A DNA stretch of 64,000 nt from Brevibacillus laterosporus (GTDB lineage Bacteria > Bacillota > Bacilli > Brevibacillales > Brevibacillaceae). Location: the NCBI GenBank assembly GCA_007833815.1, contig CP033464.1:2591001-2655000 (forward strand), given 5' to 3'. How positions within the stretch are numbered: the stretch's first letter is position 1; every line of letters starts with the position of its first letter. This document shows, one piece after another, positions 7,096-14,630 of the stretch. The notes under the pieces are model-generated. The model did no database searches. It saw only the letters and a program-made list of their open reading frames with translations, and was not told where the DNA came from. Position numbers and translations under genes: made by a program.

Positions 7096-8183
7096 TCAAC
7101 TCAAACAAGACGAAAAAGTCCGAATATGGGGATTCGGACGGTTGCTCACATAATAGCTAGATTTTATTTTAACTGTGGTATTTTTCTCCTCTTGCTCTAA
7201 GATATGTTGGAGTGAATCTGTATCATTAATTCTAAGTAACGCTTCGACTAACTCGTTTACTCTATGTAATCGATTATTTTCAGTCGATTCTGCCACACAT
7301 TCTTTCAATAGAGGAATTGCCTCTTTCTCATTCCCTGTTCTAGCAAGAATGATAGCTCGAAAAAACTTAATACGATCAAGTATAAATTTATAACCTAATT
7401 TTTTATACAACTGGAGATGTTTCTCCAATTCATCGTAGTTTTCTTCAAACATGTAAGAGTTACAAATCGCTAAAGCAACCCTTTCCATATTCTCATTTTC
7501 TGTTGTATCTTCGGCATGTCCCATCCTTCCAAGTTGAATACACTTCTCATACTTTTTAAGATCATGTGCAAGAAGTGCCATTCTATACAGGAATTTTATT
7601 CTTTCTTCTTGGTTCAAAAACTCCTTATAATATAAAACCTCTTCTCCTAATTTGAATACTTCTTCTAAATGATCTAAATCCCTTAACAGTAATAAAGTAT
7701 GTCTGGAACAACCCTTTTGCTACATACTTTGGTACCCCATGTTGTCGGGCATACTGGACTATTGCATCATAGAGTGAGAGTTTCACTTCATTGCAAGTAC
7801 AAGTATCAGCAAGTTCGTACAGACGTTCTAGTAGATTATATGTGTCTTCGCGGGGAGATGCTAAAAATTTTATAGCAACTTTCGATATCAAAGAGAGGTG
7901 AGAAATCTCAATTGCTTCTGACAAAAAGGCATTTAAAACATTGATACGATCTTCTGACTCTACATAGTATTCTATTACTTCATCATAAGGAAACCTTAGA
8001 ACCTCCATTAATGACTTTAGTGTACTTAGTTCTGGTCGTTTTGTTTCACCTGTTTCAATTTTAGAAAGGACGCCCTTGCTTACTCCGCTCAGTCTTGCTA
8101 ATTCAGACAAGCTTATGCCTAATTCCGCCCTTTTTTCTTTTATCAGTTCCCCCCAATGTTGTGAAAGTTAAACTTTCCGCCAT
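7096..8183 (-). pseudogene. XRE-TPR (RNPP-like) regulator split by two single-base insertions
   Basis: Read from ATG 8183 (AGGAAGGGG ribosome binding site upstream), the start MAESLTFTTLG leads into LIKEKRAELGISLSELARLSG only if one G is removed from a run of six (C6 on the + strand, 8149-8154). An HTH_3 domain follows (GVSKGVLSKIETGETKRPEL), then helical repeats. At AAA 7694-7696 another extra base breaks the frame. Removing it gives LLLLRDLDHLEEVFKLGEEV, which joins the second part (YRMALLAHDLKKYEKCIQLG..). The repaired protein is about 362 residues: an N-terminal HTH and TPR-like helical hairpins, the layout of RNPP (PlcR/NprR/Rap-like) peptide-responsive regulators. Both lesions lie in homopolymers, so sequencing error, phase variation and true decay are all possible. 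No pheromone peptide gene was found downstream. Confidence 0.65.
7112..7139 (-). terminator. Rho-independent terminator for the XRE-TPR gene
   Basis: GTCCGAAT (7118-7125) pairs perfectly with ATTCGGAC (7132-7139). On the minus strand it is followed by five T. It overlaps the last codons of the gene read from 8183 to 7096. Confidence 0.55.
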
Positions 8184-8269
8184 GTTAATCCCCTTCCTAA
8201 ATTAATAAAACATGATATTTCTTAACATTCTACCTCGAATGTATAATTATATAAATATGAATAAAATTT

Positions 8270-9228
8270 TGTAATTCAAAGGATTTTAAGTTAAAAGCCG
8301 TGGAGAACACCAAATCCTCTTAGAGGAAGACCGCGAACAAGGCCAGAGAGCACTGAGGAAGAGATAGTTCGATTACGCGCAGAGAACGAATTCTTAAAAA
8401 AGTGGCTAGGTCTAGAAAAGAGGTGAAACAGAAAGATAAACGCTGTTTTTTCGAGCTTATTAAAGAATTGTCTAAAAAGTTAAGAGAAATGATCATGGAG
8501 TGTCATCAAGAGGTCAAAGGTATTTACGGGTATCCCCGAATAAAAGTGTGGCTATTTAGAAGGTACGGGCTAAAAGTCAATCATAAACGTGTGTATCGCA
8601 TCATGAGGGAACTTGGGATACAAGCGTGCATCCGTAAAAAACGAAAATTCTTTGGAGGCAAAGAGAAGGTTGTCATCTCCGAAAACAAGCTGAATCGAAA
8701 TTTTTGCGCCTCACGGCCAAATGAGAAATGGGCTACAGATATTACCTACATACTGTTTAATGGTCGCCGTCTGTATCTGTCTGTCATATACGACATGTAT
8801 AACAACGAAGTTGTTGCCTACAAAACAAGCAAACGTAATGATTTACGGCTCGTAATGGATACCGTAAAATTGGCGATTAAAAAACGGGATGTAAACGGAG
8901 TCCTCCTATACAGTGATCAAGGATACCAGTACACCTCAAAGCAGTACAACCAGTTCCTTCAGCAATATAAAATCGTAGCAAGCATGTCTAGAAAGGTAAC
9001 TGTTTAGATAACGCCTGTATTGAGGTGTTCTTTAGGCATTTAAAAGCAGAGTGTTTGTACCTTCATTCGTTTCAAACGGATGAAGAAGTGGAAGAAGCTC
9101 TTCACGGCTACATTAATTTCTATAATCAGCAACGGTTTCAATCTCGATTAAAAAACCTGAGTCCGGTAGAATACCGAACTCAGGCAGCCTAGCTTGTTTA
9201 AAGTTGTCTACTTGACAGGGATAATATC
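8270..9228 (+). mobile_element. IS3-family (IS150-like) element remnant
   Basis: It contains a degraded orfA tail, a frameshifted orfB and the right end with TGTCTACTTGACAGGG near 9208-9223, comparable to the right ends of the IS3 copies at 35.6 and 43.7 kb. The left end is degraded: 8281-8321 reads FKLKAVE in one frame, then shifts. Confidence 0.65.
8322..9192 (+). pseudogene. IS3 OrfA tail plus frameshifted OrfB transposase
   Basis: The OrfA tail at 8322-8426 reads RGRPRTRPESTEEEIVRLRA then ENEFLKKWLGLEKR. OrfB begins in the overlapping frame at 8402 and runs to 9007: an HTH_21 segment (EVKGIYGYPRIKVWLFRRYG), then the rve core with D in KWATDITYI and D in YSDQGYQYTS. A missing base near 8994 shifts the frame. 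The remainder, NCLDNACIEVFFRHLKAECL with the catalytic E, continues to the TAG at 9190-9192 and ends SPVEYRTQAA. The DDE residues are all present but split over two frames, so it is inactive. Confidence 0.75.
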
Positions 9229-9688
9229 AATTACAAGTGGTCTATTTGCATCTGATTCGTCAACTGCTTTTCTATTTTTTCCCGTTAATGGTTAGACCGA
9301 TTCCGTGACCATATTTTGACCATATTTGTATCAAAGGCTAACCGAAAATATCTTACATGAAATTTATACTTTCCTATTATAGTGCCGTTATTCTTACTTA
9401 TCCTTAACGGTACTTTTTAGAACGTAAAAAATACGAAAGTTTGTCGAATTTCTTCATTTGAGGAGGAAAATAATGGTTTAAGGGGACGGTGGGGACGAAA
9501 ACAATCCTAAACTATAAAAAAACTATCCTAAATCATATTATGCAAGTGGGTAAAATTGTTGGTTTATAAGGAATTATCATAATGTATCATAAACCAAATA
9601 CATCTATTATGTTCCCTCAAGGGAAACATATTTTATTCCAATTTGCAGGGGCGGCATAGCAAACCATTTTTTTAAAAAAAGATACAAG
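9229..9688. other. Intergenic stretch: terminator and a truncated gene start
   Basis: Apart from the hairpin at 9381-9418, the only sign of a gene is a near-ideal ribosome binding site (GAGGAGGA, 9461-9468) followed by ATG GTT TAA at 9473. This looks like the 5' end of a lost gene. A GGGGACGGTGGGGAC segment follows at about 9481-9495. Confidence 0.45.
9381..9418 (+). terminator. Rho-independent terminator
   Basis: AGTGCCGTTA (9381-9390) pairs with TAACGGTACT (9405-9414; one G-T pair), followed by TTTT. Confidence 0.6.
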
Positions 9689-9736
9689 TCTAGTTCCATA
9701 ACTTACCTGTAAACATATTCTACGATATAAGGAAAA
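9689..9736 (+). promoter_or_regulatory. 48-bp upstream element, copy A
   Basis: This block is repeated with two mismatches at 10669-10716, and each copy precedes a gene of the spore-surface cassette. It contains CATAACTTA (9697-9705) and CATATTCTA (9714-9722). Both fit the CATANNNTA -10 pattern of mother-cell (sigma-K-type) promoters, but no convincing -35 was placed. It could be a promoter, a GerE-like binding site, or both. Confidence 0.5.
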
Positions 9737-9767
9737 CATTTCTATCAAAAGAAGGGGTTGAATATCC

Positions 9768-10397
9768 ATGATATTTAACGAAATCATTAAAAAATTATTA
9801 AACGGAGAAAAGGAAGTTGAAGAAATTCAAGTGAAATTCAAAAGCGGTGAAGAAAAAAAATACGAACTAAAGGAATCGTCAGAAGATACGGTTAAAAGTA
9901 TGTTTGCTAAAGTTGATTGGGATGAAGTAGTAGAAGTAGACGTCGAATTCGCAGATGGAGAAAAAGTGGAGTTGGAGTTGGAAGAATCCGAAGAATCCGA
10001 AGAATCCGAAGACGACGAATTCGCAGATGGAGAAAAAGTGGAGTTGGAGTTGGAAGAATCCGAAGAATCCGAAGAATCCGAAGACGACGAATTCGCAGAT
10101 GGAGAAAAAGTGGAGTTGGAGTTGGAAGAATCTGAAGAATCCGAAGAAGACGTATCCGAAGAAGACGTATCCGAAGAAGACGTATCCGCAGAAGACGTAT
10201 CCGAAGAAGACGTATCCGCAGAAGACGTATCCGAAGAAGACGTATCCGAAGAAGACGTATCCGAAGAAGACGAATCTGAAGAAGACGAATCTGAAGAAGA
10301 CGAATCTGAAGAAGACGAATCTGAAGAAGACGAATCTGAAGAAGACGAATCTGAAGAAGACGAATCTGAAGAAGATGAGGACAGTTCTGCGAAATAA
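9768..10397 (+). CDS. Extremely acidic two-tier tandem-repeat protein
   Basis: This 209-residue protein starts at ATG 9768 after GAAGGGG. The first ~55 residues are a compact region (IIKKLLNGEKEVEEIQVKFK, SGEEKKYELKES, VDWDEVVEVDVEF). Then come three copies of a 24-residue unit (EFADGEKVELELEESEESEE + SEDD), the third shortened. Fifteen copies of a five-residue unit follow: eight DVS(E/A)E and seven DESEE. The tail is DEDSSAK. The repeat part is almost entirely Glu, Asp and Ser. No signal peptide or membrane segment is seen, and no named family is recognised. The shared upstream element and the adjacent CotS-like gene suggest a spore coat or exosporium protein; binding of calcium or other cations is plausible but inferred. 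The copy number is probably unstable. Confidence 0.8.
   Translation: MIFNEIIKKLLNGEKEVEEIQVKFKSGEEKKYELKESSEDTVKSMFAKVDWDEVVEVDVEFADGEKVELELEESEESEESEDDEFADGEKVELELEESEESEESEDDEFADGEKVELELEESEESEEDVSEEDVSEEDVSAEDVSEEDVSAEDVSEEDVSEEDVSEEDESEEDESEEDESEEDESEEDESEEDESEEDESEEDEDSSAK
9945..10148 (+). repeat. 72-bp tandem repeat, 2.8 copies
   Basis: Units begin at GAATTC 9945, 10017 and 10089. Copies 1 and 2 are identical over 72 bp as far as I can read; the third is cut short where the 15-bp repeats begin. Confidence 0.85.
10149..10373 (+). repeat. 15-bp tandem repeat, 15 copies
   Basis: Eight units of the type GACGTATCCG(A/C)AGAA are followed by seven of GACGAATCTGAAGAA. Units within each block are nearly identical, which indicates recent slippage expansion in frame. 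Confidence 0.88.
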
Positions 10398-10427
10398 CGG
10401 TGGCCTATTTTATTCATCCATGTTTAA

Positions 10428-10468
10428 AAGAAGAGGGATGCTTCCTATTATTAGAACGCCCTCTTCTT
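10428..10468 (+). terminator. Terminator hairpin after the acidic gene
   Basis: AAGAAGAGGG (10428-10437) pairs perfectly with CCCTCTTCTT (10459-10468). The following ATTATT is only moderately T-rich, but the position fits a transcript end. Confidence 0.55.
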
Positions 10469-10668
10469 ATTATTGATCTTGTTCCTAAATCGAGCAGATT
10501 TCATGAGCCACTCGTTCTCATGTGGACCTACGTTCCTCATGTTTGTAGAAGATACCACAGTGGTTTATATAGCTTTTGGTGAAACGGTAAAATTTCTATA
10601 CAAAAATATAGTTATTTATCATTGATAATAAACGTTACATTAGACCAATTTTTATTTAAAGGCATAAA

Positions 10669-10716
10669 TCTAGTTCCATAACTTACCTGTAAACGTATTC
10701 TACGATATATGGAAAA
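10669..10716 (+). promoter_or_regulatory. 48-bp upstream element, copy B
   Basis: It repeats 9689-9736 with two changes and ends 12 nt before ATG 10729, overlapping the ribosome binding site region. If CATAACTTA at 10677 is the -10, transcription would start about 40 nt before the ATG. Confidence 0.5.
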
Positions 10717-10728
10717 GGGGGCAACGCA

Positions 10729-11838
10729 ATGGTAGATTACATCATTAAACCATGGGAAACGACTGAACAAGATCTAGATAATGTACCGCTGGAAGTTGAA
10801 GATCTAGCGAAACAGGTCATGACTCATTATGACATGATAGTAAAAAGCATGACGATGATTACCTCTAAGCCAGACAAAGGAGGTGCGATTTGGAAGATTG
10901 AAACGGACAGAGGGCCGCGTAGCTTGAAAATCTTGCATCGCTCCCCAGAACGAAGTCTTTTTAGTATTGGTGCACAAGAATATCTCGTTGAACAGGGTGC
11001 ACGCGTTCCGAAATTGATACATGCTAAGAGTGGAGAAAACTATGTAAACGCCGGTGGGAAACTTTGGATTGTGGCAGAGTGGATTGAATCATTGATTCAA
11101 GAAAGTAAAATCGACTTGGAAGGAGCACAGGCGCTTTGTTATGGGCTCGGCGAATTTCATCGGCATTCACAGGGATACGTGCCACCTACTGGTGCTGCAA
11201 ATGCTTCCCGTTTGCACCGTTACCCCCAGGTGTATAAGAAAATCATAACCAAAATAGATTGGTTTCGCATATTAGCTCATGCGTACTCCGATATGCCTGC
11301 CAGTAAGACAATTCTCTCTATGGTTGATGTATACGAACAGCAGGCACGTGAAGCATTAGCAAAATTGGAGAGTTCTCCTTATGCGAGCCTAGTGGCTAAA
11401 GGTGGACCTTATTGGGGAATTGTTCACCAGGATTACGGATGGTCAAACGGACAGCAAGGTCCCGGAGGAATTTGGATTATTGATTTGGACGGGGTTGCGT
11501 ACGATTTTCCGATCCGTGACTTGCGCAAGTTGATTACAAGCACAATGGACGATATGGGCGTCTGGGATGTGAAGTGGATGCGAGGAATGATTGAAGCTTA
11601 CGAGCAAGCGAACCCGATTGACCCCGCCCTATACGAGATACTTCTTATCGATATGTCATTACCGAATGAGTTCTATAAACATGTAAAAGAAATGGTCTAC
11701 AGCCCAACTACCTTTCTTAATGATGAATTAGTTGATTTGCTGCTTCGATTAGAGAAATCAGATGCTACGAAGTGGCCTGCACTGACGGAGTTAAGTAATA
11801 ACTGGAACTTTGATGGGAAAGACGGTGGGAACAAATGA
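10729..11838 (+). CDS. CotS/CotI-family spore coat protein (kinase-like fold)
   Basis: A 369-residue protein with the aminoglycoside-phosphotransferase-like fold of CotS/YtaA/YutH spore coat proteins. N-terminal part: GGAIWKIETDRGPRSLKIL, where the Lys would be the ATP-binding lysine. Catalytic loop: HQDYGWSN at residues 233-240. The metal-binding segment is IIDLDGV near 250-256, in place of DFG, followed by YDFPIRDLRKLI. These motifs look intact, so phosphotransfer to a sugar or protein is conceivable, although family members are known mainly as coat components. Start: ATG 10729 after AAAAGGGGG. The stop overlaps the next gene by 4 bp, so translation is coupled to the glycosyltransferase, as in cotS-cotSA of B. 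subtilis. Expression in the mother cell is inferred. Confidence 0.8.
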   Translation: MVDYIIKPWETTEQDLDNVPLEVEDLAKQVMTHYDMIVKSMTMITSKPDKGGAIWKIETDRGPRSLKILHRSPERSLFSIGAQEYLVEQGARVPKLIHAKSGENYVNAGGKLWIVAEWIESLIQESKIDLEGAQALCYGLGEFHRHSQGYVPPTGAANASRLHRYPQVYKKIITKIDWFRILAHAYSDMPASKTILSMVDVYEQQAREALAKLESSPYASLVAKGGPYWGIVHQDYGWSNGQQGPGGIWIIDLDGVAYDFPIRDLRKLITSTMDDMGVWDVKWMRGMIEAYEQANPIDPALYEILLIDMSLPNEFYKHVKEMVYSPTTFLNDELVDLLLRLEKSDATKWPALTELSNNWNFDGKDGGNK

Positions 11839-12977
11839 AAGTATTAATGATTTGTACAGAAAAACTTCCTGTTCCGCCCATACGAGGGGGAGCCATTCAA
11901 AGCTATATTGCCGGGGTGTCCCCGCTACTTGGCAAGCATCATGATGTAACAATCCTCGGGATTACAGATCCCGAGCTTCCATCGAAACAAAAAGTAGACA
12001 ACATCACTTATGTAAGGGTACCAGGCCAATTGCTTGATATTTATCTTAAAGGGGTTGTTTCTTATCTTAGCGAAAACTCCTTCGATCTAATTCATGTCTT
12101 TAATCGACCACGTCTTATCGCCCCAATACGTCAAGTAGCCCCAAACGCACGCATTATACTCAGCATGCATAATGATATGTTTTTACCGGAGAAGATTGAT
12201 CCAGTTGAAGCTTCAACCGCTATCGAACAGGTGGAGCGTATCGTTACGGTAAGCAATTATGTGGGAAGGACGATCGTCGATCTTTATCCACAAGCGTCCG
12301 ATAAGGTAAAAACGATATACTCTGGAGTAGATATAAAGCGCTATATTCCGGATGCATCTGATACAGTTATAAAAGAGCGAGAGGAACTGAGACGTCAATT
12401 CCAGCTTCAGTCCAAGAAAGTCATTCTTTTTGTAGGTCGTCTTTCACCGAAGAAGGGCGTGGATATTCTTGTACGCTCTATGAATGGCCTTGCTGCCAAA
12501 CATAAAAACTGTGCTTTGGTTTTAGTCGGTAGTAAATGGTACAGCGATGATGAGATTAGTGACTATGTAGCATATGTCCGTGCACTTGCTGCCCATTCGC
12601 CTATTCCGGTAATCAACACTGGATTTGTTCATGCTGATCAAGTTCATAAGTGGTTCTGGACTGGAGATGTATTTGTCTGTCCTTCTCAGTGGGAAGAACC
12701 TTTGGCCCGTGTTCATTATGAAGCGATGGCAGCAGGATTGCCGATTATAACTACTGCGCGCGGCGGCAATCCGGAAGTAATGATTAATCAGCAAAATGGA
12801 TTGATTATCGATCAACCCGAAAATCCGGACGCGTTTACGAGAGCGCTTTCCACTCTGCTCTCCAATCAGAATGCGATGAAAAAGATGGGAAGTAAGGGAA
12901 GGAAATTAGCCATTCAGCATTACGATTGGGGACGCGTATCGAGTGAAATACTGGAAGTCTGGAATGGGGAACACTAA
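11835..12977 (+). CDS. GT4-family glycosyltransferase (CotSA-like)
   Basis: A 380-residue GT-B enzyme. The N-terminal domain begins MKVLMICTEKLPVPPIRGGA and has the glycine-rich acceptor loop RGGAIQSY. The Glycos_transf_1 domain has ILFVGRLSPKKGVDILVRSM, then CPSQWEEPLARVHYEAMAAG with the EX7E pair, and ITTARGGNPEVM. These enzymes retain the anomeric configuration and use nucleotide sugars. Pairing with a CotS-like gene matches B. subtilis cotSA, so a role in glycosylating spore coat or crust material is likely. It overlaps the upstream gene through ATGA and is followed after 26 bp by the epimerase gene. Donor and acceptor cannot be told from the sequence. Confidence 0.83.
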   Translation: MKVLMICTEKLPVPPIRGGAIQSYIAGVSPLLGKHHDVTILGITDPELPSKQKVDNITYVRVPGQLLDIYLKGVVSYLSENSFDLIHVFNRPRLIAPIRQVAPNARIILSMHNDMFLPEKIDPVEASTAIEQVERIVTVSNYVGRTIVDLYPQASDKVKTIYSGVDIKRYIPDASDTVIKEREELRRQFQLQSKKVILFVGRLSPKKGVDILVRSMNGLAAKHKNCALVLVGSKWYSDDEISDYVAYVRALAAHSPIPVINTGFVHADQVHKWFWTGDVFVCPSQWEEPLARVHYEAMAAGLPIITTARGGNPEVMINQQNGLIIDQPENPDAFTRALSTLLSNQNAMKKMGSKGRKLAIQHYDWGRVSSEILEVWNGEH

Positions 12978-13003
12978 TGCTTGGCAGAAAGAGGGAACAA
13001 TGA

Positions 13004-13948
13004 ATGGCAAAAGTACTGGTAACCGGCTGCAGTGGGTTCATTGGTTCAAGCCTCTGTCACTTTCTTTTGCGTGAAGGGTATGATGTAACAGGAATTGATG
13101 CATACAAAGCTAACTACGAACGTTGGATAAAAGAGCGTAATTTAGAAACGCTTAAACAGTATAGCCGATTTCGGTTTTTGGAAGTTGATTTGGCTACGTA
13201 CCCGCTTAAGCCGTTTCTTCACAGCTTCGACTATATTTTTCACTTGGCGGCTATTCCAGGCGTACGAACAAGCTGGGGAAAAAGCTTTAAAGAGTATACG
13301 GACAATAACATTCTAGTGACACAGCTATTGTTAGAAGCAGCTCAGAATTCTGCGATAAAAAAAATAGTGTATGCGTCTTCCTCCTCCGTGTATGGAGGGA
13401 TGACAGGGCCAGCAGATGAGAGGCAAACCCCGCATCCGATCTCTCCTTATGGAGTAACTAAATTATCAGCCGAACACTTATGTCAATTATACGCACAAAA
13501 TTTTCAAGTTCCTGTTATTTCACTTCGCTATTTTACTGTATTCGGACCGCGTCAACGTCCGGATATGGCTTTTCATCAATTTATTTATTGCATTCTGCAA
13601 GAACGTCCCATTGTAATTTTTGGCGATGGTGAGCAGTCTCGAGACTTTACGTTTATTGACGACGTTGTTGTCGCTAATTTTCTCGCTATGCAATCCGAAT
13701 ATGTGGGAGAAGTATTCAATATAGGGGGAGTTTCGCGATTAAGCATTAATAAAGTGATTCGCATCGCAGAAAAATACACAGGAAAAAAAGCGAAATTTCA
13801 GCACTTTCCGGAACAATCAGGAGATCCGAAACATACGTGGGCGGATATTACAAAAGCAAAGAATATGTTACATTACAATCCGCAATTTGACTTGGAGAAG
13901 GGAATCTATTTACAAATTCAAGATATCAAAACGCTGTACAATCTTTGA
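13004..13948 (+). CDS. NAD-dependent sugar-nucleotide epimerase/dehydratase (extended SDR)
   Basis: A 314-residue extended short-chain dehydrogenase. Rossmann motif GCSGFIG at 8-14; LAAIPGVR near 81-88; the catalytic Ser stretch YASSSSVYGG near 123-132; YGVTK at 149-153 (Tyr/Lys pair); then SLRYFTVFGPRQRPDMAF and IFGDGEQSRDFTFIDDVV, which are typical of UDP-glucose/UDP-glucuronate 4-epimerases and related enzymes. It probably makes the nucleotide sugar used by the upstream glycosyltransferase. Start ATG 13004 follows AGAGGGAAC, and the upstream gap of 26 bp fits the same operon. A hairpin terminator follows at 14008. Confidence 0.85.
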   Translation: MAKVLVTGCSGFIGSSLCHFLLREGYDVTGIDAYKANYERWIKERNLETLKQYSRFRFLEVDLATYPLKPFLHSFDYIFHLAAIPGVRTSWGKSFKEYTDNNILVTQLLLEAAQNSAIKKIVYASSSSVYGGMTGPADERQTPHPISPYGVTKLSAEHLCQLYAQNFQVPVISLRYFTVFGPRQRPDMAFHQFIYCILQERPIVIFGDGEQSRDFTFIDDVVVANFLAMQSEYVGEVFNIGGVSRLSINKVIRIAEKYTGKKAKFQHFPEQSGDPKHTWADITKAKNMLHYNPQFDLEKGIYLQIQDIKTLYNL

Positions 13949-14007
13949 TTCATAACCGTACCGATTCTCATTTACTAGTGTAAGCGTTTTGCATAATTTT
14001 CGCCCTT

Positions 14008-14027
14008 AGAGCCGCAAGGCTCTTTTA
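14008..14027 (+). terminator. Terminator of the spore-surface operon
   Basis: AGAGCC-GCAA-GGCTCT followed by TTT. Confidence 0.65.
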
Positions 14028-14201
14028 GCCATAAAAGGACGACTTTACCCCCATCACCATCAAGCATACCGGTTCAAGATGTGGTGAAAATTGAAAAGAG
14101 CTAGAAGAAAGAAGATCGTCCAAATTATCTGAGCGGTCTTTTGCGTACTATATAGAGCAATCTATTCCTGTAAGCTCCTTGAAAGCAGGTTCGCCTTCCC
14201 A

Positions 14202-14303
14202 CTAAAATGGGTTTGATTCTTCAATAGTTTTTTTGGCTTGCTCCAGCGTAGAGAAGTATCCAAATATCAAACGAGTTTTACTGTCGTAGACTTCTATTAA
14301 TTT
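14202..14303 (-). pseudogene. Short orphan coding fragment
   Basis: On the minus strand this reads LIEVYDSKTRLIFGYFSTLE then QAKKTIEESNPF and a stop. The composition is protein-like, but there is no start codon with a ribosome binding site and a stop lies directly upstream (14304-14306). It is probably the C-terminal end of a lost gene. The rest of the stretch 14028-14559 shows no gene. Confidence 0.35.
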
Positions 14304-14559
14304 TTACTGTTTCTATTATAATAGGCTCCTTTGTTCGATTAATTTCTTAAATCTCGCACCGTGGAGCCACCATACTTGGTGGATAAACGGCGAGTTGACG
14401 TGATATATAAGAATACATTATGATGTTCTAGCACCCATAAAACATTGCTCTATCAATGTTTGTAGAATAAAACAGAATACAGTTAGATGCAGGTAAATAC
14501 TCTTTGTCCGCAAGAAGCATTCATGGCTGTTTTACGCATGGATGATAAGTAAGAGTCGT

Positions 14560-14596
14560 GACCTGACACCGTTCTGGCTGTCAGGTCTTCTCTTTA
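14560..14596 (+). terminator. Strong hairpin terminator before hemW
   Basis: GACCTGACA (14560-14568) pairs perfectly with TGTCAGGTC (14579-14587), followed by TTCTCTTT. Confidence 0.65.
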
Positions 14597-14630
14597 TTAG
14601 GTACAACTTTGAAAACAAGGAGGGGTAGAC

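Noticed and set aside
9229-9330. C-terminal end of a phage integrase on the minus strand
   Set aside because: The frame QIWSKYGHGIGLTINGKK is short, has no upstream continuation and matches no motif I can defend.
9945-10373. Possible CRISPR-like array
   Set aside because: The units are contiguous 72-bp and 15-bp tandem repeats without unique spacers and lie fully in frame inside a coding region.
9827-10417. Long minus-strand frame rich in Ser/Asp opposite the acidic gene
   Set aside because: It is the mirror of the tandem repeats; it has no ribosome binding site, and the + frame has an intact start, shared upstream element and terminator.
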